The notes beneath the pieces were generated by a model that was not told where the DNA came from, searched no databases, and worked only from the letters and a program-made list of their open reading frames with translations. The position numbers and the translations under genes were made by a program. A stretch of 64,000 nt of DNA. Source: Sporolactobacillus laevolacticus DSM 442. GTDB taxonomy: Bacteria; Bacillota; Bacilli; Bacillales; Sporolactobacillaceae. Numbering within the stretch: the stretch's first letter is position 1; every line of letters starts with the position of its first letter. The stretch lies in contig NZ_AWTC01000003.1 in NCBI RefSeq assembly GCF_000497245.1, positions 1,688-65,687 on the forward strand, read 5' to 3'. Shown one piece after another: positions 32,791 through 42,233 of this stretch.

Positions 32791-33699
32791 TTATTTGGTG
32801 GAGACGATGTGAATACGTGCGCCATGATTCACTGGTTCAAGAACAACGCATTCATAGTCTGGGAACGCATTTTGCAGAGCATCCCGAACCTGACTGCTCT
32901 TTTCATGGTCGGCGAGCGACATGACTGTAGGTCCGGCTCCGCTTAGGAAGGTGCCGTAAGCACCACTCTCGTGAGCAATTAATACGATCTTGTCCATATC
33001 CGGAATAAGCTTTGCACGATAAGGTTGGTGAAAAAGATCGCTCTCCATCATTTTACCTGCTGTAGCACCATTTTCGGTGAGCAGGGCAGCAATCAGCACA
33101 TTACCTACACTGCTCGCTTCAATCGCCTGTTTGAATGAAAGGCTTTTGGGCAGTGCCTTACGCGCTTCGCTTGTTTTTAATTCGTAATTTGGTATGACGG
33201 TCACGAAATCAAATTTTGGCGCCGGAAGCAGTACACTTGAGACACTGGTTTGAGATTGGGTCGATACCACTAAACCACCGTAGAGCGAGGCCGTAACATT
33301 ATCCGGATGACCTTCTGCTTTGCAAGCAATCCAGGATTTTTCTTCCAACGTCATGTTGAGGTCAAGAAGAAAATCAGCAAGCTCAATGCCGGCGATAATT
33401 GCTGCGCCGCTGCTACCCAAACCATGAGATAGTGGAATGTCATTAAGCACGTCCACCGAATAGGGAGGCAAATCTTTTCCATGTTGGTCTGCTATTTTTT
33501 TAGCAGTAACAAAGATTAGGTTGCTTTCCAATGCAGGACGGAATGTAGGCTGATTGATATAATGAAATGCCCACGATTCAGCTTTGACAGCGTTTAGAAC
33601 CAGATAGCGACCGAAGGCAAGACCAATTGAATCAAATCCTGGCCCGAGATTGGCTGTGCTTCCAGGCACTTTTATCTGGAATGCCGACGGTTCATTCAT
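32791..33699 (-). CDS. thrB: Homoserine kinase
   Basis: GHMP-family kinase phosphorylating homoserine in threonine synthesis, 302 residues. [22 protein letters not shown] at the N-terminus, the ATP loop [17 protein letters not shown] (near 90) and [18 protein letters not shown] (near 250) are all present. Its ATG at 33699 overlaps the thrC stop by 4 bp (ATGA), so translation is coupled. Last gene of hom-thrC-thrB. Confidence 0.95.
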   Translation of the reverse strand: MNEPSAFQIKVPGSTANLGPGFDSIGLAFGRYLVLNAVKAESWAFHYINQPTFRPALESNLIFVTAKKIADQHGKDLPPYSVDVLNDIPLSHGLGSSGAAIIAGIELADFLLDLNMTLEEKSWIACKAEGHPDNVTASLYGGLVVSTQSQTSVSSVLLPAPKFDFVTVIPNYELKTSEARKALPKSLSFKQAIEASSVGNVLIAALLTENGATAGKMMESDLFHQPYRAKLIPDMDKIVLIAHESGAYGTFLSGAGPTVMSLADHEKSSQVRDALQNAFPDYECVVLEPVNHGARIHIVSTK

Positions 33700-34754
33700 T
33701 TGGACACCTGCTGTAAATGATCGACAACTGCCGATTCCTCAGCGCCAATTATTGTCGGTTCAATGGTCAATGTATCCATCGCTGTTGCTGGATCCTTCAG
33801 GCCGTTACCGGTCAGGATACAGACAATCTTCGATCCTTTCTTGATTTTTCCAGCTTCGACGTGTTTAATCAGGCCGGCGATTGAAGCGCAAGAAGCAGGT
33901 TCAGCAAACACACCTTCCGTGCGGGCGATCAGTTTGTAAGCAGCAATGATTTCATCATCAGTAACGGAGTCAATTTCTCCATGTGATTCTTTTTCAGCGG
34001 CGACCGCGAGTTTCCAGCTGGCAGGGTTGCCGATCCGGATCGCAGTAGCAATGGTTTCAGGATGTTCGATCACTTTATTTTTAACAATCGCCGCAGAACC
34101 TTCGGCTTCGAATCCGTGAATTTCAGGAGGAGCGATTTGCTTATTGTCGCGCAGTTCCTTAAAGCCTTTCCAGTATGCAGAAATATTGCCAGCATTTCCG
34201 ACAGGAATGCAGAGTACATCCGGAGCGGAACCGAGCTGGTCAACAATTTCATAGGCGCCTGTTTTCTGACCTTCCAGTCTATAAGGGTTGATTGAGTTGA
34301 CGATTGCTAAGTCGGAATGAGCCCCTGTGTAGCGTACGATGTCAAGTGCTTGGTCAAAGTTGCCGTTGACTTCAAAAATTTTAGCGCCATACATGACAGA
34401 CTGAGCCAGTTTTCCAAGAGCAATTTTTCCTTTTGGAATGACGATGATGCAGTCCATTCCAGCACGTGCACTGTATGCAGCGGCTGAAGCGGACGTGTTG
34501 CCGGTCGACGCGCAGATGACACCAGTGCTGCCGTTTTCTTTAGCTTTGGCAACAGCAAGAAACATCCCGCGATCTTTGAAGCTGCCTGTTGGGTTCAAGC
34601 CTTCAAATTTTCCATAAATCTCACAGCCTAATTGCTCAGAAAGCTTTTCGAGCGGGATAAGTGGAGTGTTCCCTTCAAGCAAAGTCAGGCGCGGCGTTTT
34701 GTCGGTCACCGGCAAAACATCCTTGTATTTTTCCATAAGTCCTTTCCAAACCAT
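33696..34754 (-). CDS. thrC: Threonine synthase
   Basis: PLP enzyme converting O-phosphohomoserine to threonine, 352 residues, same length as in B. subtilis. The PLP lysine is in [13 protein letters not shown], the cofactor-phosphate loop near [14 protein letters not shown], and [18 protein letters not shown] is the fold-type II signature. ATG 34754 lies 8 nt after AAAGGGG; the 4-bp gap to hom and the ATGA overlap with thrB mark one operon. Confidence 0.95.
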   Translation of the reverse strand: MVWKGLMEKYKDVLPVTDKTPRLTLLEGNTPLIPLEKLSEQLGCEIYGKFEGLNPTGSFKDRGMFLAVAKAKENGSTGVICASTGNTSASAAAYSARAGMDCIIVIPKGKIALGKLAQSVMYGAKIFEVNGNFDQALDIVRYTGAHSDLAIVNSINPYRLEGQKTGAYEIVDQLGSAPDVLCIPVGNAGNISAYWKGFKELRDNKQIAPPEIHGFEAEGSAAIVKNKVIEHPETIATAIRIGNPASWKLAVAAEKESHGEIDSVTDDEIIAAYKLIARTEGVFAEPASCASIAGLIKHVEAGKIKKGSKIVCILTGNGLKDPATAMDTLTIEPTIIGAEESAVVDHLQQVSK

Positions 34755-34758
34755 TACA

Positions 34759-36045
34759 TTAACCCCTTTCAACACGGAAATATTTGGCGTTCACAACAAC
34801 GTCTAGCTGTTTAAGTATTTCAAATGATTTCTCAAAAAGCACTTTATTTGTGACGTGGGTAACAATGGCGACTTCAGCGATATCTCGCCCTGGGATCGGT
34901 TCCTGATAAAGTTTGCCTAAGCTGATGTTTTGCTCCCTGAAGAGATCGGTCAACTTTGAAAAGGATCCCGGTTCATCTTTGATATGCATGCGGACAAAAA
35001 ATTGGCTGTCCACAAGATTATCCTTGCGGGCGTGCAGTTCTTTTTTCGGTAGAAAGATATGATTGCCGGTCACGCCTAACGCCATATTTTGGAGAACGGC
35101 GAGCAAATCCGAAACGATGGAGACGGCAGTTGGTCCTTCTCCGGCCCCAGCTCCGTAATACATGGTTTCTCCAAGCGCCGAACTGTAGACATAAATTGCA
35201 TTGTTTTCATTCTCTACGGCAGCGAGCGGATGTCCGTCAGGGAGCAGCGTAGGTTCTACTCGAACATCGATATCACCATTGTTGACCTCTGAAATGCCGA
35301 CCAGTTTAATGGTGTAGCCAAGCTTTTGCGCAAAGACAATATCCTCTCGAGTGACATCAGTGATTCCCTTGATCTTCACGTCGTCAAGCTTTACAGGAAT
35401 TGAATAGGCTAGATGACTGAGAATGACCATTTTTCGTGCGGCATCAAGTCCTTCGACATCCGAAGTAGGATCAGCTTCAGCAAATCCAAGCCTTTGCGCG
35501 GAGGCAAGCGCCTTTTCATAGGACAGTCCATCACCGCTCATTTTGCTCAGAATATAGTTTGTTGTGCCATTCACAATTCCAATCATTTTCTGAATGCGAT
35601 CGGCACCTAAACTGTCGGTTAGTGTTCGGAGGATTGGTATGCCTCCCGCAACACTGGCTTCATAGTAGAGGTCGCATTGATTTGCGCGCGCTTCAAGAAG
35701 AAGTTCCTCACCGTAAGAGGCCATCAAATCCTTGTTCGCAGTGATCACATTTTTTTTGTTTTTTAGTGCACGAAGGATGTAACGGTACGCTTGGTCAACC
35801 CCGCCAATCAACTCAATGATTACATTAATTTCAGGATTGTCAAGGATCTCATACACATCAGTCGTTAATTTTCTGTTGTCAATCAATACTTTTCTCGCTC
35901 TGTTTTTGTTGCGGACCAGCACTTTTTCCAAATGGATCTTGCAGCCTGCACGTTCTTCCAGCCGCTCCCTATCTTTGGTAAGCAGTCTGACAACGCCTGT
36001 TCCTACTGTTCCGAATCCAAGTAAGCCTATGGACACCTTCTCCAA
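34759..36045 (-). CDS. hom: Homoserine dehydrogenase
   Basis: NAD(P)H-dependent reduction of aspartate semialdehyde to homoserine. 428 residues: Rossmann motif [16 protein letters not shown], catalytic region [27 protein letters not shown] and [19 protein letters not shown], and a C-terminal ACT domain ([20 protein letters not shown]) for threonine feedback. TTG 36045 is 9 nt after GAGGAG. First gene of the threonine operon, with a good promoter and an operator-like palindrome upstream. Confidence 0.95.
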   Translation of the reverse strand: MEKVSIGLLGFGTVGTGVVRLLTKDRERLEERAGCKIHLEKVLVRNKNRARKVLIDNRKLTTDVYEILDNPEINVIIELIGGVDQAYRYILRALKNKKNVITANKDLMASYGEELLLEARANQCDLYYEASVAGGIPILRTLTDSLGADRIQKMIGIVNGTTNYILSKMSGDGLSYEKALASAQRLGFAEADPTSDVEGLDAARKMVILSHLAYSIPVKLDDVKIKGITDVTREDIVFAQKLGYTIKLVGISEVNNGDIDVRVEPTLLPDGHPLAAVENENNAIYVYSSALGETMYYGAGAGEGPTAVSIVSDLLAVLQNMALGVTGNHIFLPKKELHARKDNLVDSQFFVRMHIKDEPGSFSKLTDLFREQNISLGKLYQEPIPGRDIAEVAIVTHVTNKVLFEKSFEILKQLDVVVNAKYFRVERG

Positions 36046-36108
36046 CTCACATCACTCCTCGTATACATCACACAACAGCCATCGTACATTTTCGCATATA
36101 AAACTGCG

Positions 36109-36128
36109 GTTGCGACAGAAAACGCAAC
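36109..36128 (-). promoter_or_regulatory. Hairpin in the hom leader
   Basis: GTTGCG / CGCAAC arms with an 8-nt loop inside the predicted 5' untranslated region. No terminator U-run; role unknown. Confidence 0.35.
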
Positions 36129-36157
36129 TGTCTGCACTTTTTTATTTTTCAGTAAAA

Positions 36158-36174
36158 ATAACGTACCACGTTAT
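36158..36174. promoter_or_regulatory. Operator-like palindrome at the hom start site
   Basis: Perfect inverted repeat ATAACGT-ACC-ACGTTAT. It covers the predicted first transcribed bases of the hom promoter (start near 36177), a classical repressor position. No known threonine repressor motif matches that I can recall. Confidence 0.5.
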
Positions 36175-36183
36175 GTATCTTGC

Positions 36184-36212
36184 ATTATAACCCGAAGATA
36201 AATCAACAACAA
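36184..36212 (-). promoter_or_regulatory. hom-thrC-thrB promoter
   Basis: Minus-strand TTGTTG (36207-36212) and perfect TATAAT (36184-36189), 17 nt apart. Confidence 0.65.
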
Positions 36213-36307
36213 GACCATTTTTCTTGACAAACGTGACGAACAGCAAAGAACAGGCTCGCAATTTGAATGGTCATTAAGATTATGTTCTGAAGAATGTATT
36301 TGGGGTG

Positions 36308-36336
36308 TTGACCATTCATGTAAAATACGTTATTAT
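36308..36336 (+). promoter_or_regulatory. Promoter of the T-box/IlvN-like unit
   Basis: TTGACC (36308-36313) and TATTAT (36331-36336) with 17-nt spacing, start near 36343. Confidence 0.65.
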
Positions 36337-36342
36337 GAATTT

Positions 36343-36652
36343 CAATCCTCAAGTTTTAATTAACTAAAGTGATGACGGGGACTTGCGATGCAATCATGGT
36401 TTTCAGAGAGTCGGGAAAGGTGAGAGCCCGGCAACCGGAGCATTGGCATACCGCCCCTGAGTGCTTGTCTGAATCGAGTAAGGCAAGTCGAGTGCAAGTC
36501 ACTTGTTACAAAAATGACTGTTCTTTCATTTGAGAATACAGCCGTCAAGCCAATGTTTGCAAAAACATTGGGAAGCCGGGTGGAACGTGAAAAGCCAAAC
36601 CTTTTCGCCCCTGCACAAATTGTGCGGGACGAAAAGGTTTTTTGTTTTTTCT
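36343..36652 (+). promoter_or_regulatory. T-box riboswitch upstream of an IlvN-like gene
   Basis: Stem I base GACTTGC/GCAAGTC, the AGAGAG bulge, the apical GTCGGGAAAGGTGAGAGCCCGGC element, the T-box core GCCGGGTGGAACGTG (36575-36589) and a strong terminator (AACCTTTTCG / CGAAAAGGTT, 36597-36640, followed by TTTTTGTTTTTT). The text GAATCGAG at 36471-36478 is in the specifier loop; reading ATC (Ile) fits a branched-chain gene, but the frame of the specifier is not certain (TCG is the alternative). Confidence 0.85.
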
Positions 36653-36730
36653 AAGACATGATGAAGAGAGCACTGATGGAATTTTACTGTATGTCGGTTG
36701 CAACTGAAAATGAATTGTGGGGTGGAAAGA

Positions 36731-37240
36731 ATGAAACAGAGTATGAAAGTGGCTTTGAATCAGGTTTCTTTTTATGACCGTCTTTTGAAATTGATTACGA
36801 CTCAGAGGACACATTTGAAAAGTGTTTCGGTCAGGCGTTACCCAGCGGAAGCGGTTGTCACTATTGAATCAGACGATCAATTTGTGCTTCGTGATGAGCC
36901 AAAGGATATTAGAGTATGGGAAAAAGAGTCTTATGCGGGAACCGCGGATTGTGAACTTTTGACAATCTGTATCAGTAATTCGGAAAAATCTTTAGCGCTT
37001 GAATTAAAACGCATCATTTCTGAATACGATGGAGCCCTCACTGCAAATGGTTCAACCGATTTTATCATTACGGCGAAGGCAGGATCCGAACAAATTGATG
37101 AGTTGATTGGTCAGATTTTGCCCTTTGGGATCACATGTATGTCGCGCATTGCACTAGATTCGGAAGATCTCCAAAATCAACTCCCGTCTGGAAAAAAGGA
37201 CGATTTGGAATCTTCACAGATGGTCCGATCAGGGGGTTGA
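36731..37240 (+). CDS. Acetolactate synthase small subunit-like (IlvN/IlvH-like) protein, orphan
   Basis: 169 residues, the size of IlvN. The C-terminal half (ELLTICISNSEKSLALELKR then GSTDFIITAKAGSEQIDELI and GQILPFGITCMSRIAL) follows the IlvN regulatory domain closely, where relatives end in a PYGIKEIARTG-type block. The N-terminal half (LLKLITTQRTHLKSVSVRRY) fits a degenerate ACT domain but lacks the usual Asn-x-x-Gly valine-binding turn. IlvN subunits bind and regulate the catalytic subunit IlvB; no ilvB or ilvC is adjacent. GGGGTGG precedes ATG 36731. It is the only gene behind a T-box leader. AlsS in this window is usually subunit-independent. Confidence 0.7.
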   Translation: MKQSMKVALNQVSFYDRLLKLITTQRTHLKSVSVRRYPAEAVVTIESDDQFVLRDEPKDIRVWEKESYAGTADCELLTICISNSEKSLALELKRIISEYDGALTANGSTDFIITAKAGSEQIDELIGQILPFGITCMSRIALDSEDLQNQLPSGKKDDLESSQMVRSGG

Positions 37241-37266
37241 TGATTGCTAGCAGAGTGCATGCGCAT

Positions 37267-37824
37267 TTATTGATCATCACGAGTCATTACTGACTTCACA
37301 ATTTGTTCAGCCGTTGTCTGAACATCCGGCAGTAAGCGCAATTTATTTGCATCGAAACGCTGGTAACTTGGCGTTTCTGATCGCACAAGACCGGCAAACC
37401 TTGTCATTAAATTCTGATAGGCGGGACTGTCCCCCTGATCAGCAGCAGATTCTGCATTTACGTCCTCGTTTCGGTCGTCTAGACGCATGATCCAGTAAAT
37501 GATAGACGCCGTGACGTGTTCGCAGTAAGGTCCGTCTGAAGGGCAGTCGCAAAAACAGTCCAGTTTGTCGGGATTAGGAAGAAGCTGATCTGTTCCATAA
37601 ATCTCGCAATCTTCTTTGCGCCAGCGTATATGGACCTGAAAAAAGGAGTTATGAAGATCTTCAACGCTGGCATTTAATCCGTTTTCTGAAGCGTGATAAT
37701 CCCAAACGCGATGTTTATCGAATAGACCTATGCCGCGTTCAAAGGTATTTTTTTTCATATTCGTTACGAAATGTGACAGCCAGTTTGCCAGTTTTGCACT
37801 GCGAAAGGTCAATCGACGGACCAT
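37267..37824 (-). CDS. SWIM zinc-finger protein
   Basis: About 185 residues. CFCDCPSDGPYCEHVTA fits the SWIM motif (CxC...CxH), a zinc-binding module for DNA or protein contacts. The flanks are not diagnostic. The gene lies directly behind the SNF2 ATPase; ATG 37824 is 10 nt after GGAG, while GTG 37830 overlaps the ATPase stop codon. In many Firmicutes a SWIM domain is found on or beside SNF2 proteins, so the two likely act together. Confidence 0.75.
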   Translation of the reverse strand: MVRRLTFRSAKLANWLSHFVTNMKKNTFERGIGLFDKHRVWDYHASENGLNASVEDLHNSFFQVHIRWRKEDCEIYGTDQLLPNPDKLDCFCDCPSDGPYCEHVTASIIYWIMRLDDRNEDVNAESAADQGDSPAYQNLMTRFAGLVRSETPSYQRFDANKLRLLPDVQTTAEQIVKSVMTRDDQ

Positions 37825-37826
37825 AA

Positions 37827-40800
37827 TCACACCACTCCTTCATGCAGCTGGATCAAATTCAAGAGTTCCTGGTCACTCATTTCCGTAAGCCAGGACTCGC
37901 CTCCACTGAGAATTTGCTTCTGAAGGCTCTTTTTCCGTTCGATAAGCTGATCAATTCGTTCTTCAAGAGTTCCTTCACAGATGAGCTTGTAGACATAGAC
38001 ATTGCGATCCTGTCCAATACGGTAGGCACGGTCTGTCGCCTGCTCTTCAACGGCTGGATTCCACCAGCGGTCATAATGAATGACATAACCTGCGGCAGTT
38101 AGATTGATCCCCACGCCCCCGGCTTTTAAAGAAAGAATGAAGAGCGTTTTTTTTCGCTCTGTACCTTGAAACTTCTCAATCATTTTCTGACGTTGTTCCG
38201 CACTGAGGGCTCCGTGAAGAAAGAAAATGTCTGCATCCGGATACCGCCGCTGCGCTTCATCCAAAAGGATTTTCCCCATCTGCACATATTGTGTGAAGAC
38301 GAGAACCTTCTCCTCCTGATCAAAAAGCGGATCTAGAATGTGAAAAAATAAATCGAGTTTTCCAGAGGTTTGTTCCTCCGAAGTATGATCGCTAACCAGG
38401 GAAGGATGATCACACACTTGCTTTAATTTCGTTAAAGTAGAAAGGATCAGACCTTTTCTTTGAATACCGCCGGTTTCTGCAACATTCCTTTTTAAACGAT
38501 TAACGATTGACTGATAAAGCGACGCCTGACTTTTTGTCAGATTACAGATTCTCTTAGCTTCCACTTTTTCCGGAAGGTCGTGAATGATTTTCTTATCCGT
38601 TTTCTCACGGCGTAGCAGAAAGGGACGAATCATTCGAGTTAGCTGGCTAGCCTTAGAACGATTGTTTTTTTTCTCGACCGGGTGAATAAACTGTTTACGA
38701 AACCGTTCAAGCGATCCTAGATAGCCTGGGTTCAGGAAGTCCATGATTGACCAAAGTTCTTCCAGACGGTTTTCAATCGGGGTTCCGGTTAGGACAAGCC
38801 GATGTGCTGTTTGGATATGGCGAAGCGCCCGTGTCTTCTGGGCATGCGGGTTTTTTATCGCTTGAGCCTCGTCAAGAATCACACACGTCCAGTTGTAGCT
38901 AAGCATTTCATGGGCTTCTTTCGTATAAATTGCATAGCTAGTGATCACGACATCGCATTCACGAAGTCGTTCTTTGAACGCTGCTCCCCGCAAGCGTTCA
39001 CCCCCGTGATGAACGTAAATGTCAAGCTCCGGTGAGAACACCGCACATTCGTGTTTCCAGTTGGCGACCAAAGATGTTGGGCAAATGATTAAGGATGGGC
39101 CCATTGGGATGGACCCATTCGACGGAACATTTTCCGGATGCTGTTTGCAATAATCCAGATAGGCGATCGCTTGCACAGTTTTTCCAAGGCCCATGTCATC
39201 GGCGAGACATCCGCCAACCCGTTGATTGCGTAAATTGACAAGCCAAGTGTACCCTCTCTTCTGATAAGGACGAAGATTGCCGACGAACGCATCGGGAAGA
39301 GGGACCGTCCGTGATGGTTTCTTCAATAGATGACTGAGATAATTGTCAAGATCAGCATCAAGATGAATCGAAAGGCTGCTATTTCGCTTGCGGCGCCTTG
39401 ATGCCTCAAGTTTCATTGCTGAAGACACACTCGGTTTCTTATCAAAAAGATTTAGTGTGTCTTCCATTTCTTCATAGGCTTTCATCATTTGCTGAATGGG
39501 CAGATGAATCCACTGGTTTCCTTGATGAATAAAAGGCTGATTCGCAGTGACCAGCTTCTTAAATTCCTCGGCACTCAGCTGCATATCGCCAATAGCGATT
39601 CTCCAGTCATAGCTGATTAAGGAAGCAAGATTAAAAAGAGAAGCGCCTTTCCCGTTTGTTTCCGGACGAATATCAAGGTCGACGGTTACTGAATCCGAGG
39701 CATCCTGAATCTCAATGTTATCGGGAAATGAGACATTAATCGAAGCCTTCGCAAGTACTTCCTCGTATTGATAGAATTCAGAAATATCGTGAATCGTCAT
39801 AAAACCTTCAGATGGACCTTCAAAAAATTGAAGAATGGAATTCGAAACTTTAGACTTTACCGTCTCCAACCGTTCCAGAAGCCAACTGCCCTTCTCCAAT
39901 GCGGATGGATTCTCAATCTGTTCAGGTGCTTGGCTCACTTTGTGTCCGTTTTGCCAGCCCACTATTTTGATGGCATATGTCCAAAGTGCAGAAGGCGAAA
40001 AGAGGTCGTCTGGGTTCACTGGATTGAGGATGACCTGAGCAGTTTCAGGTTCAAAATAAGCTTCCATCTGTTCCCGTTTATAACTGAGCAACGCCTGGGT
40101 CCACGATTCCGGTTGTCTGGAAGCGACGGAATGAACCCATCCGGCCATTTCAAATTCCAGTTGCTCCATTTGTATGATTTGTTGAGGATCGCTGACAATT
40201 AGCCAAGGCTTTCCTGATTCGGTAAACAGATTTTCTGTGGTCATATGTTCATTGAAAGAGTCGAGACTAACGTGTTGGATCGAATCCTTTAATTGTATCG
40301 TTTCATTTGATGACAGAGTCGAAGTCGTTGACCGAATCATGGCATTTAACCAATAAATGACAATTAAATAGAGCCATTGCTGCACTTTTTGATCCTGAAG
40401 CTCATCGATAGCGAAGGCGAGTCGAGGCAAGCGGCCCAGCCAGTCGGCAAACAGCCCGCTTTCGGTCAGTGTGTGCGCGTCGGGAATCCAATGGCAGAAA
40501 TAACACTGCTCATTCTTACCACGTTTAAGATGATAGAAGAAGGGATAAAAGAGTCCATTTCTTAATAAAATAGCTAAAGCTTCAGAAATTTGACGGAACC
40601 ATTGCGTTGTTATTCCCGGAAAGATACCAGCTTGATTTTCATAGAGAACGCCATCTCGAATCAAACGGAAAACGCCGGCCATGGGCATAATCGCCCCGGC
40701 AACATTAATTTCACCTCTGCCATCGATGAATACGGCTTTGTATGGAAAGAATGGGTAAGCAGATGTCTCAGTGAGCCAGTCTGGTACGGCTTCTTTATCG

Positions 40801-40913
40801 GTCAGTGCATCCGGAAAAGGCACCGCCTGCCCATGATCATCGGTCAGCCAGATGAAAAAGTTCCATGTGTTCTCAATATGAGGAATAAATGTCATCTGAA
40901 GATAGCGATCCAT
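37827..40913 (-). CDS. SNF2-family DNA-dependent ATPase/helicase
   Basis: 1028-residue superfamily 2 protein. The N-terminal 500 residues hold a poorly conserved region typical of bacterial SNF2 proteins. The motor begins near 555: motif Ia/I GCLADDMGLGKTVQAIAYL, motif II CVILDEAQAIKN, motif III LTGTPIENRLEELW; the helicase C part has LVFTQYVQMGKILLDEAQRRYP, LSLKAGGVGINLTAAGYVIHYDRWWNPAVEEQATDRAYRIGQ and the VYKLICEGTLEERI end. Role probably in DNA repair or transcription recycling; no direct evidence. ATG 40913 with AAGGAG upstream. Confidence 0.88.
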   Translation of the reverse strand: MDRYLQMTFIPHIENTWNFFIWLTDDHGQAVPFPDALTDKEAVPDWLTETSAYPFFPYKAVFIDGRGEINVAGAIMPMAGVFRLIRDGVLYENQAGIFPGITTQWFRQISEALAILLRNGLFYPFFYHLKRGKNEQCYFCHWIPDAHTLTESGLFADWLGRLPRLAFAIDELQDQKVQQWLYLIVIYWLNAMIRSTTSTLSSNETIQLKDSIQHVSLDSFNEHMTTENLFTESGKPWLIVSDPQQIIQMEQLEFEMAGWVHSVASRQPESWTQALLSYKREQMEAYFEPETAQVILNPVNPDDLFSPSALWTYAIKIVGWQNGHKVSQAPEQIENPSALEKGSWLLERLETVKSKVSNSILQFFEGPSEGFMTIHDISEFYQYEEVLAKASINVSFPDNIEIQDASDSVTVDLDIRPETNGKGASLFNLASLISYDWRIAIGDMQLSAEEFKKLVTANQPFIHQGNQWIHLPIQQMMKAYEEMEDTLNLFDKKPSVSSAMKLEASRRRKRNSSLSIHLDADLDNYLSHLLKKPSRTVPLPDAFVGNLRPYQKRGYTWLVNLRNQRVGGCLADDMGLGKTVQAIAYLDYCKQHPENVPSNGSIPMGPSLIICPTSLVANWKHECAVFSPELDIYVHHGGERLRGAAFKERLRECDVVITSYAIYTKEAHEMLSYNWTCVILDEAQAIKNPHAQKTRALRHIQTAHRLVLTGTPIENRLEELWSIMDFLNPGYLGSLERFRKQFIHPVEKKNNRSKASQLTRMIRPFLLRREKTDKKIIHDLPEKVEAKRICNLTKSQASLYQSIVNRLKRNVAETGGIQRKGLILSTLTKLKQVCDHPSLVSDHTSEEQTSGKLDLFFHILDPLFDQEEKVLVFTQYVQMGKILLDEAQRRYPDADIFFLHGALSAEQRQKMIEKFQGTERKKTLFILSLKAGGVGINLTAAGYVIHYDRWWNPAVEEQATDRAYRIGQDRNVYVYKLICEGTLEERIDQLIERKKSLQKQILSGGESWLTEMSDQELLNLIQLHEGVV

Positions 40914-41039
40914 CAATGAAGAACTCCTTAAACTGTAAAAGCTGGAAAGTACGGCTATTTAATAGAAAAAACTGTCCATGAATGAACGAATTAATAAATA
41001 ATTGGTCATGACATTCACATAAAAATACTATCCTATAAG

Positions 41040-41068
41040 TGTATCATAGCGACCAATGAGATGATACA
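41040..41068. promoter_or_regulatory. Inverted repeat TGTATCAT-N13-ATGATACA
   Basis: Perfect 8-base arms separated by 13 nt, no U-run. It may be an operator between the SNF2 and lipM promoters; binding protein unknown. Confidence 0.4.
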
Positions 41069-41242
41069 GCAATGCCGGAGATTATTTCTTGTTCCAAAAG
41101 CAGTATGCAATTTTGCTGTAATCTTGTTATTATTAAAGAAGAAGGTACATGAATGCTAAATAGCAGTATGGCACAGGTCGCGTTAAAACTATACCGTGTA
41201 TTTTCGAAAATCTTGTTAACGTTCACATATAATAGCTCAGTA

Positions 41243-41272
41243 TTGAATTGAACAATGCCTACATTATATAAA
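41243..41272 (+). promoter_or_regulatory. lipM-lipA promoter
   Basis: TTGAAT (41243-41248) and TATAAA (41267-41272) with 18-nt spacing, about 95 nt before lipM. Confidence 0.5.
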
Positions 41273-41367
41273 AGTATTTAGAAAAGGGTATAGGCGCTGA
41301 GGCTTTGTCTATATTTAATGGGTAGCGAAGCCAGGCTTTAGTTTCTACTGTGAAGGCGGGATCATTT

Positions 41368-42189
41368 ATGAATGAACACGAGTGGCTATTTATCGATTCA
41401 GGCATCCAATCGCCGGCATATAATATGGCTCTCGATGAATATTTGCTTGAATGTGGAGCGAAAGGGCGGAAGCAGCCAGTACTACGATTCTATGGATGGA
41501 ATCCTCCTGGTTTATCAATCGGTTATTTTCAAAAGACATCTGGAAGAATTGATCTTGATGGAGTACACAAGCGTGGCGCAGTTTGTGTCCGTCGGTTGAC
41601 GGGAGGACTAGCCGTCTTGCATCATGATGAACTGACATACAGCGTGATTATTCCTGAAGATTATCCAGATATGCCTCGCTCGGTTGTCGGTGCGTATCGG
41701 GTCTTATCTAGGGGATTACTTGAAGGCTTCAGAACTTTGGGACTGGATGCAGATCTCGCGATTCCTGAAAACAAGCTAGGCAGTTCACATTCTCCGGTTT
41801 GTTTTGAGGAAGCGTCTTGGTACGAGCTCGTCGTGGAAGGGCGAAAAGCGGCAGGGAGCGCTCAGACGAGACAAAAAGGCATGATTCTCCAGCACGGTTC
41901 AATCCCGATAACCGTTAACGAGGATGAACTTTTCGACTGTTTCCAATATGCGAATGAGCGAATCAAGGAAAGAGCGAAAAGAGCTTTCTCTGGAAAAGCG
42001 GTAGCGCTTGAAGATCTGCTCGGTCGCAAGGTGTCCATTGATGAAGTCAAACAAGCCTTTTATCATGGATTTGAAAAGGGACTGGGTATTCATCTGAACC
42101 CGCTGGTACTTACTGAGGAAGACAAGCGTGAAGTGCTTTTGCTGGCAAGCAATAAATATGAAACGGATCAATGGAATTTATCTAGGTGA
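41368..42189 (+). CDS. lipM: Octanoyltransferase LipM
   Basis: Transfers octanoyl from acyl carrier protein to GcvH, the entry to lipoate synthesis in Firmicutes. 273 residues. [58 protein letters not shown] and the acyl-acceptor cysteine Cys145 in [14 protein letters not shown] match B. subtilis LipM (Cys150), not the lipoate-scavenging LplJ. ATG 41368 has GGCGGGAT upstream. Followed by lipA after 44 bp, so the two steps are cotranscribed; LipL should be elsewhere. Confidence 0.9.
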   Translation: MNEHEWLFIDSGIQSPAYNMALDEYLLECGAKGRKQPVLRFYGWNPPGLSIGYFQKTSGRIDLDGVHKRGAVCVRRLTGGLAVLHHDELTYSVIIPEDYPDMPRSVVGAYRVLSRGLLEGFRTLGLDADLAIPENKLGSSHSPVCFEEASWYELVVEGRKAAGSAQTRQKGMILQHGSIPITVNEDELFDCFQYANERIKERAKRAFSGKAVALEDLLGRKVSIDEVKQAFYHGFEKGLGIHLNPLVLTEEDKREVLLLASNKYETDQWNLSR

Positions 42190-42233
42190 GCGAGGGCTTC
42201 CTGCCATCTATAATCCGCGAGGGGGAAAGAACC

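Larger units (their letters stand above)
40914..41367. other. Intergenic region with lipM promoter and a palindrome
   Basis: About 450 bp. Apart from the inverted repeat at 41040-41068 and the promoter at 41243-41272, I see no gene. A second TATAAT at 41228-41233 lacks a good -35. Confidence 0.4.

Noticed and set aside
36370-36652. Leader before the IlvN-like gene as an S-box (SAM) riboswitch.
   Set aside because: The AGAGAG bulge, GGGTGGAACG core and terminator placement are T-box features; no K-turn or SAM core seen.
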